25,208 nt of DNA. It comes from JAYTQG01 sp043746815 (GTDB lineage Bacteria; Actinomycetota; Thermoleophilia; Miltoncostaeales; Miltoncostaeaceae). The stretch is taken from contig JAYTQG010000091.1 in NCBI GenBank assembly GCA_043746815.1, positions 1 to 25,208 on the forward strand, read 5' to 3'. The position numbers and the translations under genes are program-made. Shown here piece after piece: positions 6,445-15,874 of this stretch. The notes beneath the pieces are model-generated. The model saw only the letters and a program-made list of their open reading frames with translations. It made no database searches and was not told where the DNA came from. Position 1 is the first letter of the stretch. Each line of letters begins with the position of its first letter.

Positions 6445-6861
6445 ATGTACCGCTTCAGTCGCTCAATCTACCTTGACCTCCGCGACCGTGTCGTCGGCTC
6501 CTCTCGTCAACGCGAGGCGGCCCGCAAGACCCTGCTCGAGACCTCCGAGCACACCATCGAACGCCTCGCCCTCGACCCAAACTTCTACGCACGCCCGGCG
6601 CAACGGCTCTTCAACGAGATTCGTCCGCTCTTCGCTGGATCGGATCAGCTTCGCGTTCGCCAGATCGTTCAACGTCACATCGACGACGCCATCGCATTCC
6701 TGAACACCGAAGAGGGGACCGACTCCGCGGCGACCAACATGCTCCGCTGCCGAGCCGCGACCCGTCGTGGCAAGCCCTGCCAGCGCCTGCCGCTGCCGGG
6801 TGCACGCTACTGCCCCTCCCACAAACACCTCGAGCGCACGCAGGTACTGACCGCCGCGTAG
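6445..6861 (+). CDS. Small protein with C-terminal Cys3His zinc-like motif, unknown function
   Basis: A 138-residue protein. The first ~95 residues are mostly helical and charged. The C-terminus has CRAATRRGKPCQ...YCPSH with C102, C112, C123 and H126, a compact pattern that I take to bind zinc. A frame open from 6379 would add a 22-residue leader, but ATG 6445 has GAAAGG upstream at good spacing and begins the ordered part. The stop is 15 nt before hyuA, so it may be cotranscribed with hyuAB. No specific function can be assigned. Confidence 0.78.
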   Translation: MYRFSRSIYLDLRDRVVGSSRQREAARKTLLETSEHTIERLALDPNFYARPAQRLFNEIRPLFAGSDQLRVRQIVQRHIDDAIAFLNTEEGTDSAATNMLRCRAATRRGKPCQRLPLPGARYCPSHKHLERTQVLTAA

Positions 6862-6876
6862 TGCAAAACTCCATCG

Positions 6877-8763
6877 GTGAGCCGCGGCCGGGTTGGAGTT
6901 GATGTTGGAGGCACGTTCACCGACGCGATCGTCGCCGTCGGTGAACGTGTTGGTGTGGCAAAAGTCCCCACTACTCCGGACGATCAGAGCCTTGGAGTCA
7001 TCACGGCGGTTCGGGCGGCCCTCGTCGCCATCGGTCACTCGGAAGCCGACGTTGCGGAGTTCGCTCACTCCACGACAACGGGGACGAACGCGCTCCTCGA
7101 AGGCACCGTGGCCCGGACGGCGCTCGTCACCACCGCAGGGTTTGGCGACCTTCTTTGGCTTCGCCGCCAGGACCGCTCGTCGCTCTACCGTCTCGACGCG
7201 CACCATCCCCCGCCGCTCGTCGAGCGGGAACATGTGGTGGAGGTTGATGAGCGGATGGGTCCGGAGGGCGTCCGTACTCCCCTTACAGACAATGCTCTGC
7301 TGGCCGTCGTCGACGTGGTTGCCGCGCTGGACGTCGAGGCAGTGGCGATCGGACTGCTGTTTTCGTACGCCCACCCCGAGCACGAGCGCCGGCTTGCCGA
7401 AGCGATCGCGACCCGCTGCCCCGGCGTCCGGATTTCGACCTCCGCGGAGGTCGTTCCGGCGATCCGCGAATACGAGCGCATCTCCACGACAACCGTGGAC
7501 GCTGCACTTGGTCCCGTCCTTGGCCGCTACCTCGAACGGCTCGTGACGCGTGCAACACAGGTGGGCCTGCCTGAGCCCAGCCTCATGCAGTCCAACGGCG
7601 GTCGTATTGGGCTGCACGAGGCAGCCCGGCACGCGGCCTGGACGGTGCTCAGCGGGCCCGCCGCCGGTGTCATGGGTGCGGCAGCACTGGCGGGGCGCTC
7701 CGGTGTCACCGACGCCCTGACGCTCGATATGGGAGGAACCTCCACGGACGTCGCGACAATCGTCGGAGGGCGGCCCGGGCGCAGCCAAGGAACGACGATT
7801 GCCGGACATTCGGTGAAGCTCCCCGTACTGGACATCAGCACGGTCTCCGCCGGGGGCGGAAGCGTCGCCTGGGTCGACGCTGGCGGCGCCCTGAGGGTCG
7901 GCCCCCGGTCTGCCGGCGCGCTCCCCGGCCCAGCGGCCTACGGCCTGGGTGGAACCGAGGCGACAGTCACCGACGCGAATGCTGTCCTTGGGCGCCTCCC
8001 GGAGATGGTTGGCGGGATTCAGGTCAATGTTGACGCGGCCCGACAAGCCGTGCGTCGTGTCGCGGATCCGTTGGGCATGACAGTCGCCACCTGCGCCGAG
8101 GCAATCATCATCATTGCGGTCAGCGAGATGGCACGGGCGCTCCGCCTGGTGAGCGTCGAGCGAGGAATCGATCCTCGTGAACTCGTGCTCGTGGCCTTCG
8201 GGGGTGCCGGCCCACTGCACGCCGCTCAGGTGGCCGACGAGCTCGGAATTGAGTCTGTTCTCGTCCCCAGCTATTCCGGCGGGCTCGCCGCGCTGGGGCT
8301 CGTGGTTGCCGGGGAGCGGCGCGACTTTGTCCAGACCATTCTCGCTCCACTCGACGCCTCCGACGCCCTCACCTCTGCCTTCGCGACGCTCACCGGGCGT
8401 GCCGCGAGCGCACTGCCCGGCGGGACGATCGAGGTCTCCGCTGATTGTCGGTACCTCGGCCAACGCCACGAGTTGACAACGCCGTGGAGCAACCCGCCCG
8501 ATCCGGCGGACCTGAAACGGGCCTTCTCAGCGCTGCACCGGGACCATTTCGGTCGAGACGGCGGCGACCGGCCCGTGGAGGTGGTCTCGCTGCGGGCCGC
8601 TGTCAGCCATCCGGGCGTCCCGATCGACGACGCAACAGGACCCCCGCGCAGCCTCGGGGACGGCCCGCAGCTCCTCCCGCTGGTGGGCTCAACCCTCTGG
8701 CTCCCCCGCGGCTGGACGCTGCGTCAAGACACGCAGGGCGCGCATTGGATGGAGCGCCGATGA
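6877..8763 (+). CDS. hyuA: Hydantoinase/oxoprolinase family protein, subunit A
   Basis: A 628-residue member of the HyuA (N-methylhydantoinase A / 5-oxoprolinase N-terminal) family, an ASKHA-fold ATPase. Visible motifs are the phosphate-1 loop VDVGGTFTDAI (8-18), HSTTTGTNALLEG (64-76), the hydantoinase_A core LSGPAAGVMGA (258-268), the second phosphate loop DMGGTSTDV (284-292), SAGGGS, and LVAFGGAGPLHA. HyuA with HyuB hydrolyses a cyclic amide such as 5-oxoproline or a hydantoin using ATP, but substrate cannot be read from sequence. It is somewhat shorter than the usual ~680-700 residues. The GTG start at 6877 places the P-loop at the expected N-terminal position, although no clear ribosome site precedes it. 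Its TGA overlaps the hyuB ATG (ATGA). Confidence 0.92.
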   Translation: MSRGRVGVDVGGTFTDAIVAVGERVGVAKVPTTPDDQSLGVITAVRAALVAIGHSEADVAEFAHSTTTGTNALLEGTVARTALVTTAGFGDLLWLRRQDRSSLYRLDAHHPPPLVEREHVVEVDERMGPEGVRTPLTDNALLAVVDVVAALDVEAVAIGLLFSYAHPEHERRLAEAIATRCPGVRISTSAEVVPAIREYERISTTTVDAALGPVLGRYLERLVTRATQVGLPEPSLMQSNGGRIGLHEAARHAAWTVLSGPAAGVMGAAALAGRSGVTDALTLDMGGTSTDVATIVGGRPGRSQGTTIAGHSVKLPVLDISTVSAGGGSVAWVDAGGALRVGPRSAGALPGPAAYGLGGTEATVTDANAVLGRLPEMVGGIQVNVDAARQAVRRVADPLGMTVATCAEAIIIIAVSEMARALRLVSVERGIDPRELVLVAFGGAGPLHAAQVADELGIESVLVPSYSGGLAALGLVVAGERRDFVQTILAPLDASDALTSAFATLTGRAASALPGGTIEVSADCRYLGQRHELTTPWSNPPDPADLKRAFSALHRDHFGRDGGDRPVEVVSLRAAVSHPGVPIDDATGPPRSLGDGPQLLPLVGSTLWLPRGWTLRQDTQGAHWMERR

Positions 8764-10304
8764 CCGACGCCATCACCCTGCAGGTCGTTGGCGCCGCGCT
8801 GCGGGGAGTCGCCGAGGAGATGCTTGCGAGCCTGGTCCGTACCGCCTCCAGCCCAAACATCACCGAGCGGCGTGACGCCAGCAGCGCCGTCTTCGACCCG
8901 GCTGGCGAGATGGTGGCGCAGGCCAGTGCGATCCCGGTTCACCTCGGTGCCCTTCCCGACGCGGTCTCCGCCGTGTTGGCGGCGGGTGCGGTGGTCGGTG
9001 AAACATGGATCCTCAACGACCCGTTTGCAGGCGGCACCCACCTCCCCGACATAACTCTCGTCAGCGTCGTCCCCGGTGCCAGCGGCCGCCCGTTGGCGAT
9101 CGTGGCGACACGCGCGCATCACGCCGACGTTGGTGGGATGCGCCCCGGGAGCATGCCGGCAGATTCGCGTGAGCTTCTGCAGGAGGGACTCGTCATTCCC
9201 CCGACACGCCTCGCGATCGGCGACGCCGTCGATGCGGGCATCGTCGGAATTCTTCTCGCCAACAGCCGGACCCCTGACGAACGACGCGGGGACCTCGACG
9301 CGCAGCTGGCCGCCCAAATCCTCGGCGCCCGGCGTATCGGTGAGGTCGCGGCCCGGGTTGGCGAAGGCGTCCTGTCTGAAGCGGGTACGGAGCTCATCGC
9401 CTACGCCGAGCGCCGCACCCGCGCCGCGATCGCGGCACTTCCTGATGGCATCCTGATGGCCCGTGATGTGTTGGAGGGTGACGGCACCGACCTCACCGAC
9501 ATTCCCATCGCTGTCATCATCACCATTGACGGCGATCAGATGACCGTGGACTTCACGGGCACTGCGCCGCAGGGACCTGGGAACCTGAATTGCCCCGCCG
9601 CGGTGACACGCTCCGCGGTGGAATTTGCACTCCGAGTCGCGCTGGATCCGGATCTGCCAGCGTCAGGCGGAACGCTGACTCCGGTCAGGATCATCGCGCC
9701 CATCGGCACGATCGTGAACGCGCGGCCCGGAGCCGCCGTTGCGGGTGGCAACGTCGAGACATCAAGCCGCCTCGTGGATGTCCTGCTGCAGGCGCTCGGC
9801 CAAGTGATCCCCCTGCCCGCGTGCGGCCAGGGCACGATGAACAACCTGACCATCGGTGGCGTCGGCCCAAGGGGCCCTTTCACGTACTACGAGACCCTCG
9901 CGGGTGGCCAGGGCGGCGGTCCAGATGGGCCGGGTCCGTCAGCGGTGCACGTCGCCATGAGTAACACCCTGAATACCCCGGTTGAGGTGTTGGAAACGTC
10001 CTACCCGCTCCAGGTCGTGGGCTACCGGGTCCGACGGGGAACCGGCGGCCGAGGAGCCTCGCCCGGGGGGGACGGCGTCGAGCGACGGATTCGCGTACTG
10101 GTCCCCGCGGAGGTGTCGATCGTCAGCGAACGACGCCAACATGGGGCCCCGGGACTGAGTGGCGGGGCCTGCGGGGAGGTCGGTGTCAACCTCGTCCGCG
10201 GGACTCCGGTTCCCGCGAAGTGGGCCGGTCGACTTGGCGCCGGCGACGAGATCGCCATCCTCACCCCGGGCGGCGGTGGCTACGGGGCGGTGACCGAGCC
10301 CTGA
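8760..10304 (+). CDS. hyuB: Hydantoinase/oxoprolinase family protein, subunit B
   Basis: A 514-residue HyuB-family subunit. Typical features are the N-terminal RTASSPNITERRDASSAVFD region, LNDPFAGGTHLPDI (85-98), the metal-site-like RAHHADVGG (118-126), and the glycine-rich C-terminus ending in TPGGGGYG. Together with HyuA it should form an ATP-dependent cyclic-amide hydrolase (5-oxoprolinase, N-methylhydantoinase or acetone-carboxylase-like relatives). The frame extends upstream to 8445 inside hyuA, but ATG 8760 overlapping the hyuA stop is the evident start. The 3' end overlaps the convergent LytR_C gene by 25 bases. Confidence 0.92.
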   Translation: MTDAITLQVVGAALRGVAEEMLASLVRTASSPNITERRDASSAVFDPAGEMVAQASAIPVHLGALPDAVSAVLAAGAVVGETWILNDPFAGGTHLPDITLVSVVPGASGRPLAIVATRAHHADVGGMRPGSMPADSRELLQEGLVIPPTRLAIGDAVDAGIVGILLANSRTPDERRGDLDAQLAAQILGARRIGEVAARVGEGVLSEAGTELIAYAERRTRAAIAALPDGILMARDVLEGDGTDLTDIPIAVIITIDGDQMTVDFTGTAPQGPGNLNCPAAVTRSAVEFALRVALDPDLPASGGTLTPVRIIAPIGTIVNARPGAAVAGGNVETSSRLVDVLLQALGQVIPLPACGQGTMNNLTIGGVGPRGPFTYYETLAGGQGGGPDGPGPSAVHVAMSNTLNTPVEVLETSYPLQVVGYRVRRGTGGRGASPGGDGVERRIRVLVPAEVSIVSERRQHGAPGLSGGACGEVGVNLVRGTPVPAKWAGRLGAGDEIAILTPGGGGYGAVTEP

Positions 10305-11017
10305 GTACTCTGCGCGGCGAGATCGCGTCCGACGACCACAACGGCCTCGGCGGTTGGGAGCCCTTCCGCGCGAACGCCATCAAGCCGGGCCAACTTTGTG
10401 ACGTGCAGGTCGAAGGCGAGGTTGACGGCGAGTCCCTTTTGCCCTGGTTTGAACATCACAACGGTCTCGGCGATGTCTTGCCGCTCGGCATTCTTGATGA
10501 GATTGTCGGGAACGGAGTAGCCAACAGTCCTGAGTTGGGGCGCGATGACCTGGCCAGCAGCTCCCGGAACGCCACTCCCATTGAACACGGCCACAACGTG
10601 GGCCGCCCGGTCGATCGCGGGTGCCGTGGCTGGCATTTCAAGCGGGCCAGGAGGCCGGATCACCGGCGTGGTGCTGCCTCCTGATGGTGCGCTGCCGGGT
10701 CCGCGCGTCATCACATATGCCGTGCCGAGCCCGGCGGCAGCGAGAAGACCCAGTCCTCCGACGAGGAGGCGACTTCGCCCACCAGTAGACCCCTCCGTAC
10801 CGGTTGCCACGGCCGCGACGCCAGCCCCGAGCGTGGGACGGGCACGCAGTACCGCGATCCGGTCCAGGGAGGCCTGGGCGGCGGCGCCCTCGCGCTCCAC
10901 GATTCGCCCGTCGAGCCGGCGCAGGGCACGGCCCTGGCGGATCAACATGATCGCCAGCACAACCACCGCAAAGATCGCTACGGACGCCACAATCGGCGTG
11001 ATCAAATCGAGATTCAT
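10280..11017 (-). CDS. Membrane protein with C-terminal LytR_C domain
   Basis: A 245-residue protein with one membrane segment at ~5-26, a cytosolic basic/helical loop, a second membrane segment at ~84-102, a Pro-rich linker and an extracytoplasmic LytR_C-like domain (~140-233) starting VVAVFNGSGVPGAAGQVI. LytR_C domains accompany LytR-CpsA-Psr cell-wall glycopolymer ligases or stand alone in actinobacteria. No LCP catalytic domain is present here, so it is a stand-alone form of unknown role, presumably at the cell envelope. ATG 11017 is chosen because the hydrophobic N-terminus starts there; a frame to 11092 runs into rel. It lies 16 nt after rel and is probably the last gene of the long minus-strand run. 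Confidence 0.82.
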   Translation of the reverse strand: MNLDLITPIVASVAIFAVVVLAIMLIRQGRALRRLDGRIVEREGAAAQASLDRIAVLRARPTLGAGVAAVATGTEGSTGGRSRLLVGGLGLLAAAGLGTAYVMTRGPGSAPSGGSTTPVIRPPGPLEMPATAPAIDRAAHVVAVFNGSGVPGAAGQVIAPQLRTVGYSVPDNLIKNAERQDIAETVVMFKPGQKGLAVNLAFDLHVTKLARLDGVRAEGLPTAEAVVVVGRDLAAQSTQGSVTAP

Positions 11018-11033
11018 GGACCGCGTGAGGCTA

Positions 11034-13256
11034 TCAGCGCCCCGGGGTGACGCGGTAGGCGTCGAAGACCGACTCAATGTTTCGGAGGCCACTCAAGAGG
11101 TGGCGGAGGTTCTCGATGTCCCCAACTTCGACCGTAAACCGGTTCCGGATCATGCCGTCTTCGGTCTGCACGTTGGCGCTCACGATGTTCACGCCGTGCT
11201 CCGAGAAGGTCTTCGAGAGTTCTTCTAGCAGGCGCGAGCGATCCCAGCCGTCAACGGCGATGTCGACGAGGAATCCAGTCTTGCTGGCCCCGCTCCACCG
11301 CACGGGAGTGAAGCGCTCCGGCGCGCGAAGCAGCGCCCGGACGTTTGGACAGTCCTCACGATGGACAGTGATGCCGCGCCCTGCGGAGATATAGCCAAGG
11401 ATTGAGTCATCCGGTACCGGTTTGCAGCATTCCGCCAGCCGGACCGGAATCGTCGTGGCCGGAAGACCATCCACCTCAACGCCCAGATCACCGGACTCGC
11501 GGGACGTACGCCGCCGCGTGGACCTGACCAGGTCGGTGGGCGTCGCAGACTCCGGCTCCAACGTCCCGCCGGTTTTCATCGCTGCAAGCAACGTATTAAC
11601 GACCGACTGGACCTGGGTCTTCCCCATCCCAAGCGAGATGTAAAAGTCCTCGGCCTTGCGGAAGTTCAGGTTGCTGATGATCTGCGCGAGTAGGGGTGAC
11701 GCGGTGATCTTCTGACTGGGAAGGCCCGCTCGAGTGAGAGCGGCTTGGAGCGTCTCACGGCCCTGATGCTCGGCATCCGCCCGGCGCTCTTGGCGGAAAA
11801 AATCCCGGATCTTGGAGCGCGCCTTACTGGTCGCCACCATCGACAACCAGTCGCGCGACGGTCCGCGCGGCGCTTTCGACGTCAGGATCTCGACGAAGTC
11901 ACCGTTTTTCAACAGATAGGACAGTGGAACGATTCGGCCATTGACCTTCGCCCCCACGCATCGGTGGCCAACATCGGTATGGACGTCGTAGGCGAAGTCG
12001 ATCGGCTTCGCACCGGCCGCGAGGGCGCGAAGTTCGCCCTTCGGTGTGAAGACGTATACCTCGTCGTGGTAGAGGTCGCCTTTCAGGCCATCCATGAACT
12101 CGCCGGAGTCCGGCGTCTCGCGCTGCCAGTCCATGATGCGCGACACCCAGGCATCCCAGGAGGTGGTCTCGGCGGCATCGGGCCGCTTGTAGCGCCAATG
12201 GGCGGCGACCCCATATTCGGCCGTGCGGTGCTGTTCGTGCGTGCGAATCTGGATCTCGAGGGGGCTGCCCTGCGGGCTGATGACCGTCGTATGCAGCGAC
12301 TGGTACATGTTCAGCTTCGGCGTGGCGATGTAGTCCTTAAAGCGCCCCGGCATGGGTTTCCAGAGGGAATGGACGATCCCCACCGCGCCGTAGCAGTCTT
12401 TCACGGAGTCGACCAAGACGCGCAGCGCGGTCAGGTCGTAGATCTCGTTGAAGGCCTTCCCGCCTCGGCTCATCTTGTCGTAGATCGAGTAGAAGTGCTT
12501 CGCCCGACCGGTGATCTCGGCCGAGTCAATACCGGACGCGATCAGATGCCCGCGAAGGATCTCCCCCGCCTCGTCCACGTGCGCTTCGCGGTCCGCTCGG
12601 CGCTGGGCGACCATCTGCTGAATCTCGCGAAACCGGCGCGGGTGCAGGGTCTGAAAGGCGAGATCCTCGATCTCCCACCGGAGCGACTGAATACCCAGGC
12701 GATGTGCGAGCGGCGCGTAGATCTCCAGTGTTTCCTGAGCCTTCTGGACCTGCTTGGCGCGCCCCATGTACGAGAGGGTTCGCATGTTGTGGAGGCGATC
12801 GCAGAGCTTGATGATCAGCACCCGCACGTCCTGCGACATCGCGACAACCAGCTTGCGATAGGTCTCCGCCTGGCGCTCCTCACGGCTCTCGAAGTGAATC
12901 TTCGAGAGTTTGGTGACCCCGTCCACAAGCAGGGCAACCTCAGCGCCAAACTCCCGTTCGACCTCGTCGAGACTCGTCGCCGTGTCTTCGACGGTGTCGT
13001 GCAGGAGGGCGGCCTGCAATGCCGCGGTGTCCAGGCCAAGCTCGGCGCAAATGAGTGTGACCCCAACCGGATGCGTAATGAACGGCTCGCCCGAGTCGCG
13101 GCGCTGGCTGCGGTGACGGACCTCAGCGAAGTCATAGGCGCGGCGAATCGCGTCCAGATCGGCGCCCGGGCTCGTTGCGGCAATACGCGAGAGGAGATCC
13201 GCGACCGGATCGACCTGTGTGGTCAACGCCATCTCGGTGAGGGGACCGGTCGTCAT
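11034..13256 (-). CDS. rel: Bifunctional (p)ppGpp synthetase/hydrolase Rel
   Basis: A 740-residue long RelA/SpoT homolog that makes and degrades the alarmone (p)ppGpp. The hydrolase HD domain is intact (H62, and HD at 86-87 in LLHDTVEDT, plus LCDRLHNMRT at 151-160). The synthetase domain has RFKD at 305-308, the RXKD type found in bifunctional enzymes rather than the EXDD of monofunctional RelA, and EIQIRT at 334-339. TGS (~398-460), the conserved Cys-Cys of the zinc-finger region (610-611) and a C-terminal ACT domain (~663-738) follow. The start is ATG 13256, overlapping the recJ TGA by 4 bases. A frame open to 13547 lies within recJ and is rejected. All domains needed for ribosome-dependent control are present. 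Confidence 0.96.
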   Translation of the reverse strand: MTTGPLTEMALTTQVDPVADLLSRIAATSPGADLDAIRRAYDFAEVRHRSQRRDSGEPFITHPVGVTLICAELGLDTAALQAALLHDTVEDTATSLDEVEREFGAEVALLVDGVTKLSKIHFESREERQAETYRKLVVAMSQDVRVLIIKLCDRLHNMRTLSYMGRAKQVQKAQETLEIYAPLAHRLGIQSLRWEIEDLAFQTLHPRRFREIQQMVAQRRADREAHVDEAGEILRGHLIASGIDSAEITGRAKHFYSIYDKMSRGGKAFNEIYDLTALRVLVDSVKDCYGAVGIVHSLWKPMPGRFKDYIATPKLNMYQSLHTTVISPQGSPLEIQIRTHEQHRTAEYGVAAHWRYKRPDAAETTSWDAWVSRIMDWQRETPDSGEFMDGLKGDLYHDEVYVFTPKGELRALAAGAKPIDFAYDVHTDVGHRCVGAKVNGRIVPLSYLLKNGDFVEILTSKAPRGPSRDWLSMVATSKARSKIRDFFRQERRADAEHQGRETLQAALTRAGLPSQKITASPLLAQIISNLNFRKAEDFYISLGMGKTQVQSVVNTLLAAMKTGGTLEPESATPTDLVRSTRRRTSRESGDLGVEVDGLPATTIPVRLAECCKPVPDDSILGYISAGRGITVHREDCPNVRALLRAPERFTPVRWSGASKTGFLVDIAVDGWDRSRLLEELSKTFSEHGVNIVSANVQTEDGMIRNRFTVEVGDIENLRHLLSGLRNIESVFDAYRVTPGR

Positions 13257-15874
13257 ACGCTGAGGATACCGCCGCGAGCGAGGAGGTCGACTGGGAGAGG
13301 TCCTCCCGCGGTGGTCCCAACCTCCGCAAGGAAGGCTGTCGCGTCCGCCACACGCGCCGCCGCTGCGACCGCTCGGGGTGCCTGCTCCAGCGGTCGGCGG
13401 GGCGCGTCGGAGACGCCACGGACACCCGCGTCGTCCAGGACGATGAACCCGATCTCCGCAAGCGCCGCCACCGCGCGTGCGACTGCCGCCGGGTGGCGCG
13501 TCGGCGCACCATCTCCGACCAGTTCGTCCATCAGGGCAGCGCCCCACTGACGGTTCACTCCATCAGACAGCAGGCGCCACACGGCACCAGCCGCCGTGCG
13601 TACGGCGAACCGCTCCTCAAGGCTCGCCGCCGCGATCAGTGCTTCGGCGTCTCCCCACGCCAAGTGGACCGATGCCGACGTCCCATGTGCCAAGGCCCAG
13701 TCCCACCAGACGGGCTCAGTCGGCGGATCAATCAGGACGACGTGGGTACCGGGGATAATCGCGAGTTCCGGCAGCCGCTCGTACTCGACGAGGGACATCA
13801 TCGGCCCGCCGCGTGCCTGAGCTTGTCGGGCGCGCATCTGGACGGCGTCGCACCGCGCGCCTGCCATCAGCATCGCCTCGGCTCCCAGGCGGGCTGGCTC
13901 CAAGACCGAATCCAACGCCGCTGCACGGCGCGCAGCGTCGGAAACGACAGCAATCACGCCACCGTCAGCACCGGCAAGCGCTGCGATGACGCTTGTTGCA
14001 ACGCCCTGACCGCGACGATCCCGGAGCGGAGGATCCATCGTCCGGGACGGAGCCACCGGGGCGCCTTCGTCGTCACCGATCAGTGCTCGGAACTCCTCCA
14101 CCGCGATGCGCTCGTCGCATGCGGTCGTGCATGCCCGTCTGCACGCCCCTCGCAACGGCTCACCTCCCGTGATCGGGGTGAGGGCCTCAACGATCACCTC
14201 AGGTGAAACGGTGTCCTTCCAGCGGTTGACACCCAGGCGAATGACGACATCGTGACGGTCGTCGGCATTAATCGCTGGCAAGCGCCCCCGCCCGCCGAAG
14301 CGGATGGCCCGGGCATGGGCGCCGCCCGCGTTCAGTCGCATACGCAGGTGGCCATTTCCGAAGGCCTCCGTGTGTGAGATCCCGCACCCTGGGACGACCA
14401 AGCCGACCTCAGGATTGCCCCGGCCAAAGGGCGCCAGTGCCTCAAACGCCTCAGCCGTCGAAAGTCCGAGGTCGCGGACACCGACGACCGCGTCCACCTG
14501 ACGAATGCGTGCGCGCTCGATGGCCCCCCGAGCCGGTTCGGACGCCGCCGCGAGTTCGTGGGTGAAGGCCGCGATCTCGGAGATTGGCAGCTGCAGCCCA
14601 ACGGCACCCTGATGGCCACCCCACCGGGTCAGGCGGCCACTTGCGGCGGCCACGAGCGCATGCAGATCGACACCCGGAAGGCTCCGTCCACTGCCCTTTG
14701 CGACGCCGTCGTCAACCTCGGCGAGCACCAGTGCCGGACGGCCGAACCGCTCAACCAGACGGCTCGCGACAATGCCAACAACACCCTCGTGCCAGGCGCG
14801 CCCGGAGACCACCAGAGTTGCATGGCCCGCTGTTTGGTTTTCGTCCGCCTCAACGATCGCGACGGCCTGTTCGGTGATGTCGCGCTCAATCTCTCGACGC
14901 GTACGGTTCAGCTCCCAAAGGCGGCTGGCAAGGGGAGCAACAGGGTCGCTGCCAGTCGCCATCAGGAGCTCAAGGGCCTCACTGGGATGGGTCAGACGCC
15001 CGGCGGCGTTGATCGCGGGAGCGATGGTGAACCCGAGCGTACGGGCCGTCGCCGAGCGGATGGACGTCTCGGCGGCGTTGCAGAGCGCGACCAGGCCCGG
15101 TCGGCGACCCTCGCGCATCACCTCAAGGCCGCGTGCCACCAGACGACGGTTCTCACCGATCAGCGGGACCGCGTCCGCAACGGTCGCCAGTGCCACGAGG
15201 TCCAGGCAGGACTCGGGTGGCGGGGTCAACGAACCGCTGCCATCCAGGCGCGCAGCGAGTGCCTGCACCAGTTTGAAGGTGACGCCCGCGGCGGCGGGCA
15301 GGGCCTCCACCCCGCGCCCAAGGGCCGGGTTCGCGAGGATCGCCGGGGGGCGTCGCCCGCCTGCGAGGTGGTGATCGCAGACGATTGACTCCATCCCGAG
15401 TTCCTGCGCGCGGATGAGCGCGTCAACAGCGGTTGTGCCGCAATCGACGCATACCAGCAGCTTGCAGCCCTCGGCGGCGATCCGCTCCACGTTGTCGATG
15501 GAGACCCCGTAGCCATCGGTGAAGCGGCTGGGCAGGAACGCCTCAGCGCGTCCGCCCCGAGCGCGCAGGGCCTCAAGCAGAATCGCGGTTGAGGTGATCC
15601 CGTCGCAGTCGTAGTCCCCGTGGACCACGATGGACTCGCCTCGGCGAACTGCGAGTGCGAGGCGATCTGCGGCCTCCGCGATTCCCGGGATGGACTCCGG
15701 CGGGTCCAAGGGACCATCTGAGGCCAGGAACTCGCGTGCGGCGTCAATATCTCCGAGACCGCGTCGCACAAGGACCCATGCGACCGGCTCCGGACAGTCC
15801 AGCGCGCCAGCCAGCGTCATCACGTCGGCATACGCGACGCGACTGGTGCGCCAAAGTGGAGGCGCCACTACCAC
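13253..15874 (-). CDS. recJ: Single-stranded-DNA-specific exonuclease RecJ with C-terminal extension
   Basis: An 873-residue RecJ, a 5'-3' ssDNA exonuclease of recombination and mismatch repair. DHH-phosphoesterase motifs are intact: HGDYDCDGIT (85-94), VDCGTT (143-148), CDHH (166-169), VADAV (232-236), then WHEGVVGIVASRLVERFGRP and the DHHA1 motif GGHQGAVG (419-426). An OB-like domain follows to ~570. Residues ~605-873 are an additional module with VIAVVSDAARR and VVLIDPPTEP strands, reminiscent of the C-terminal region of long Firmicutes RecJ and of a P-loop domain that has lost its Walker A. E. coli RecJ (~577 residues) lacks it. The start is GTG 15874, overlapping the upstream stop by 7 bases; GTG 15868 is an alternative. 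Confidence 0.93.
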   Translation of the reverse strand: MVVAPPLWRTSRVAYADVMTLAGALDCPEPVAWVLVRRGLGDIDAAREFLASDGPLDPPESIPGIAEAADRLALAVRRGESIVVHGDYDCDGITSTAILLEALRARGGRAEAFLPSRFTDGYGVSIDNVERIAAEGCKLLVCVDCGTTAVDALIRAQELGMESIVCDHHLAGGRRPPAILANPALGRGVEALPAAAGVTFKLVQALAARLDGSGSLTPPPESCLDLVALATVADAVPLIGENRRLVARGLEVMREGRRPGLVALCNAAETSIRSATARTLGFTIAPAINAAGRLTHPSEALELLMATGSDPVAPLASRLWELNRTRREIERDITEQAVAIVEADENQTAGHATLVVSGRAWHEGVVGIVASRLVERFGRPALVLAEVDDGVAKGSGRSLPGVDLHALVAAASGRLTRWGGHQGAVGLQLPISEIAAFTHELAAASEPARGAIERARIRQVDAVVGVRDLGLSTAEAFEALAPFGRGNPEVGLVVPGCGISHTEAFGNGHLRMRLNAGGAHARAIRFGGRGRLPAINADDRHDVVIRLGVNRWKDTVSPEVIVEALTPITGGEPLRGACRRACTTACDERIAVEEFRALIGDDEGAPVAPSRTMDPPLRDRRGQGVATSVIAALAGADGGVIAVVSDAARRAAALDSVLEPARLGAEAMLMAGARCDAVQMRARQAQARGGPMMSLVEYERLPELAIIPGTHVVLIDPPTEPVWWDWALAHGTSASVHLAWGDAEALIAAASLEERFAVRTAAGAVWRLLSDGVNRQWGAALMDELVGDGAPTRHPAAVARAVAALAEIGFIVLDDAGVRGVSDAPRRPLEQAPRAVAAAARVADATAFLAEVGTTAGGPLPVDLLARGGILSV

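Noticed and set aside
6463..8469. A 668-codon open frame on the minus strand opposite the Cys/His-motif gene and hyuA
   Set aside because: It is antisense to well-matched hyuA motifs, contains no recognisable domain and has the Gly/Asp/Arg/His-rich composition typical of antisense frames in high-GC DNA.
11745..13550. A 601-codon plus-strand frame opposite rel
   Set aside because: It lies wholly antisense to the conserved Rel domains and encodes a low-complexity Arg/Ala-rich product without motifs.
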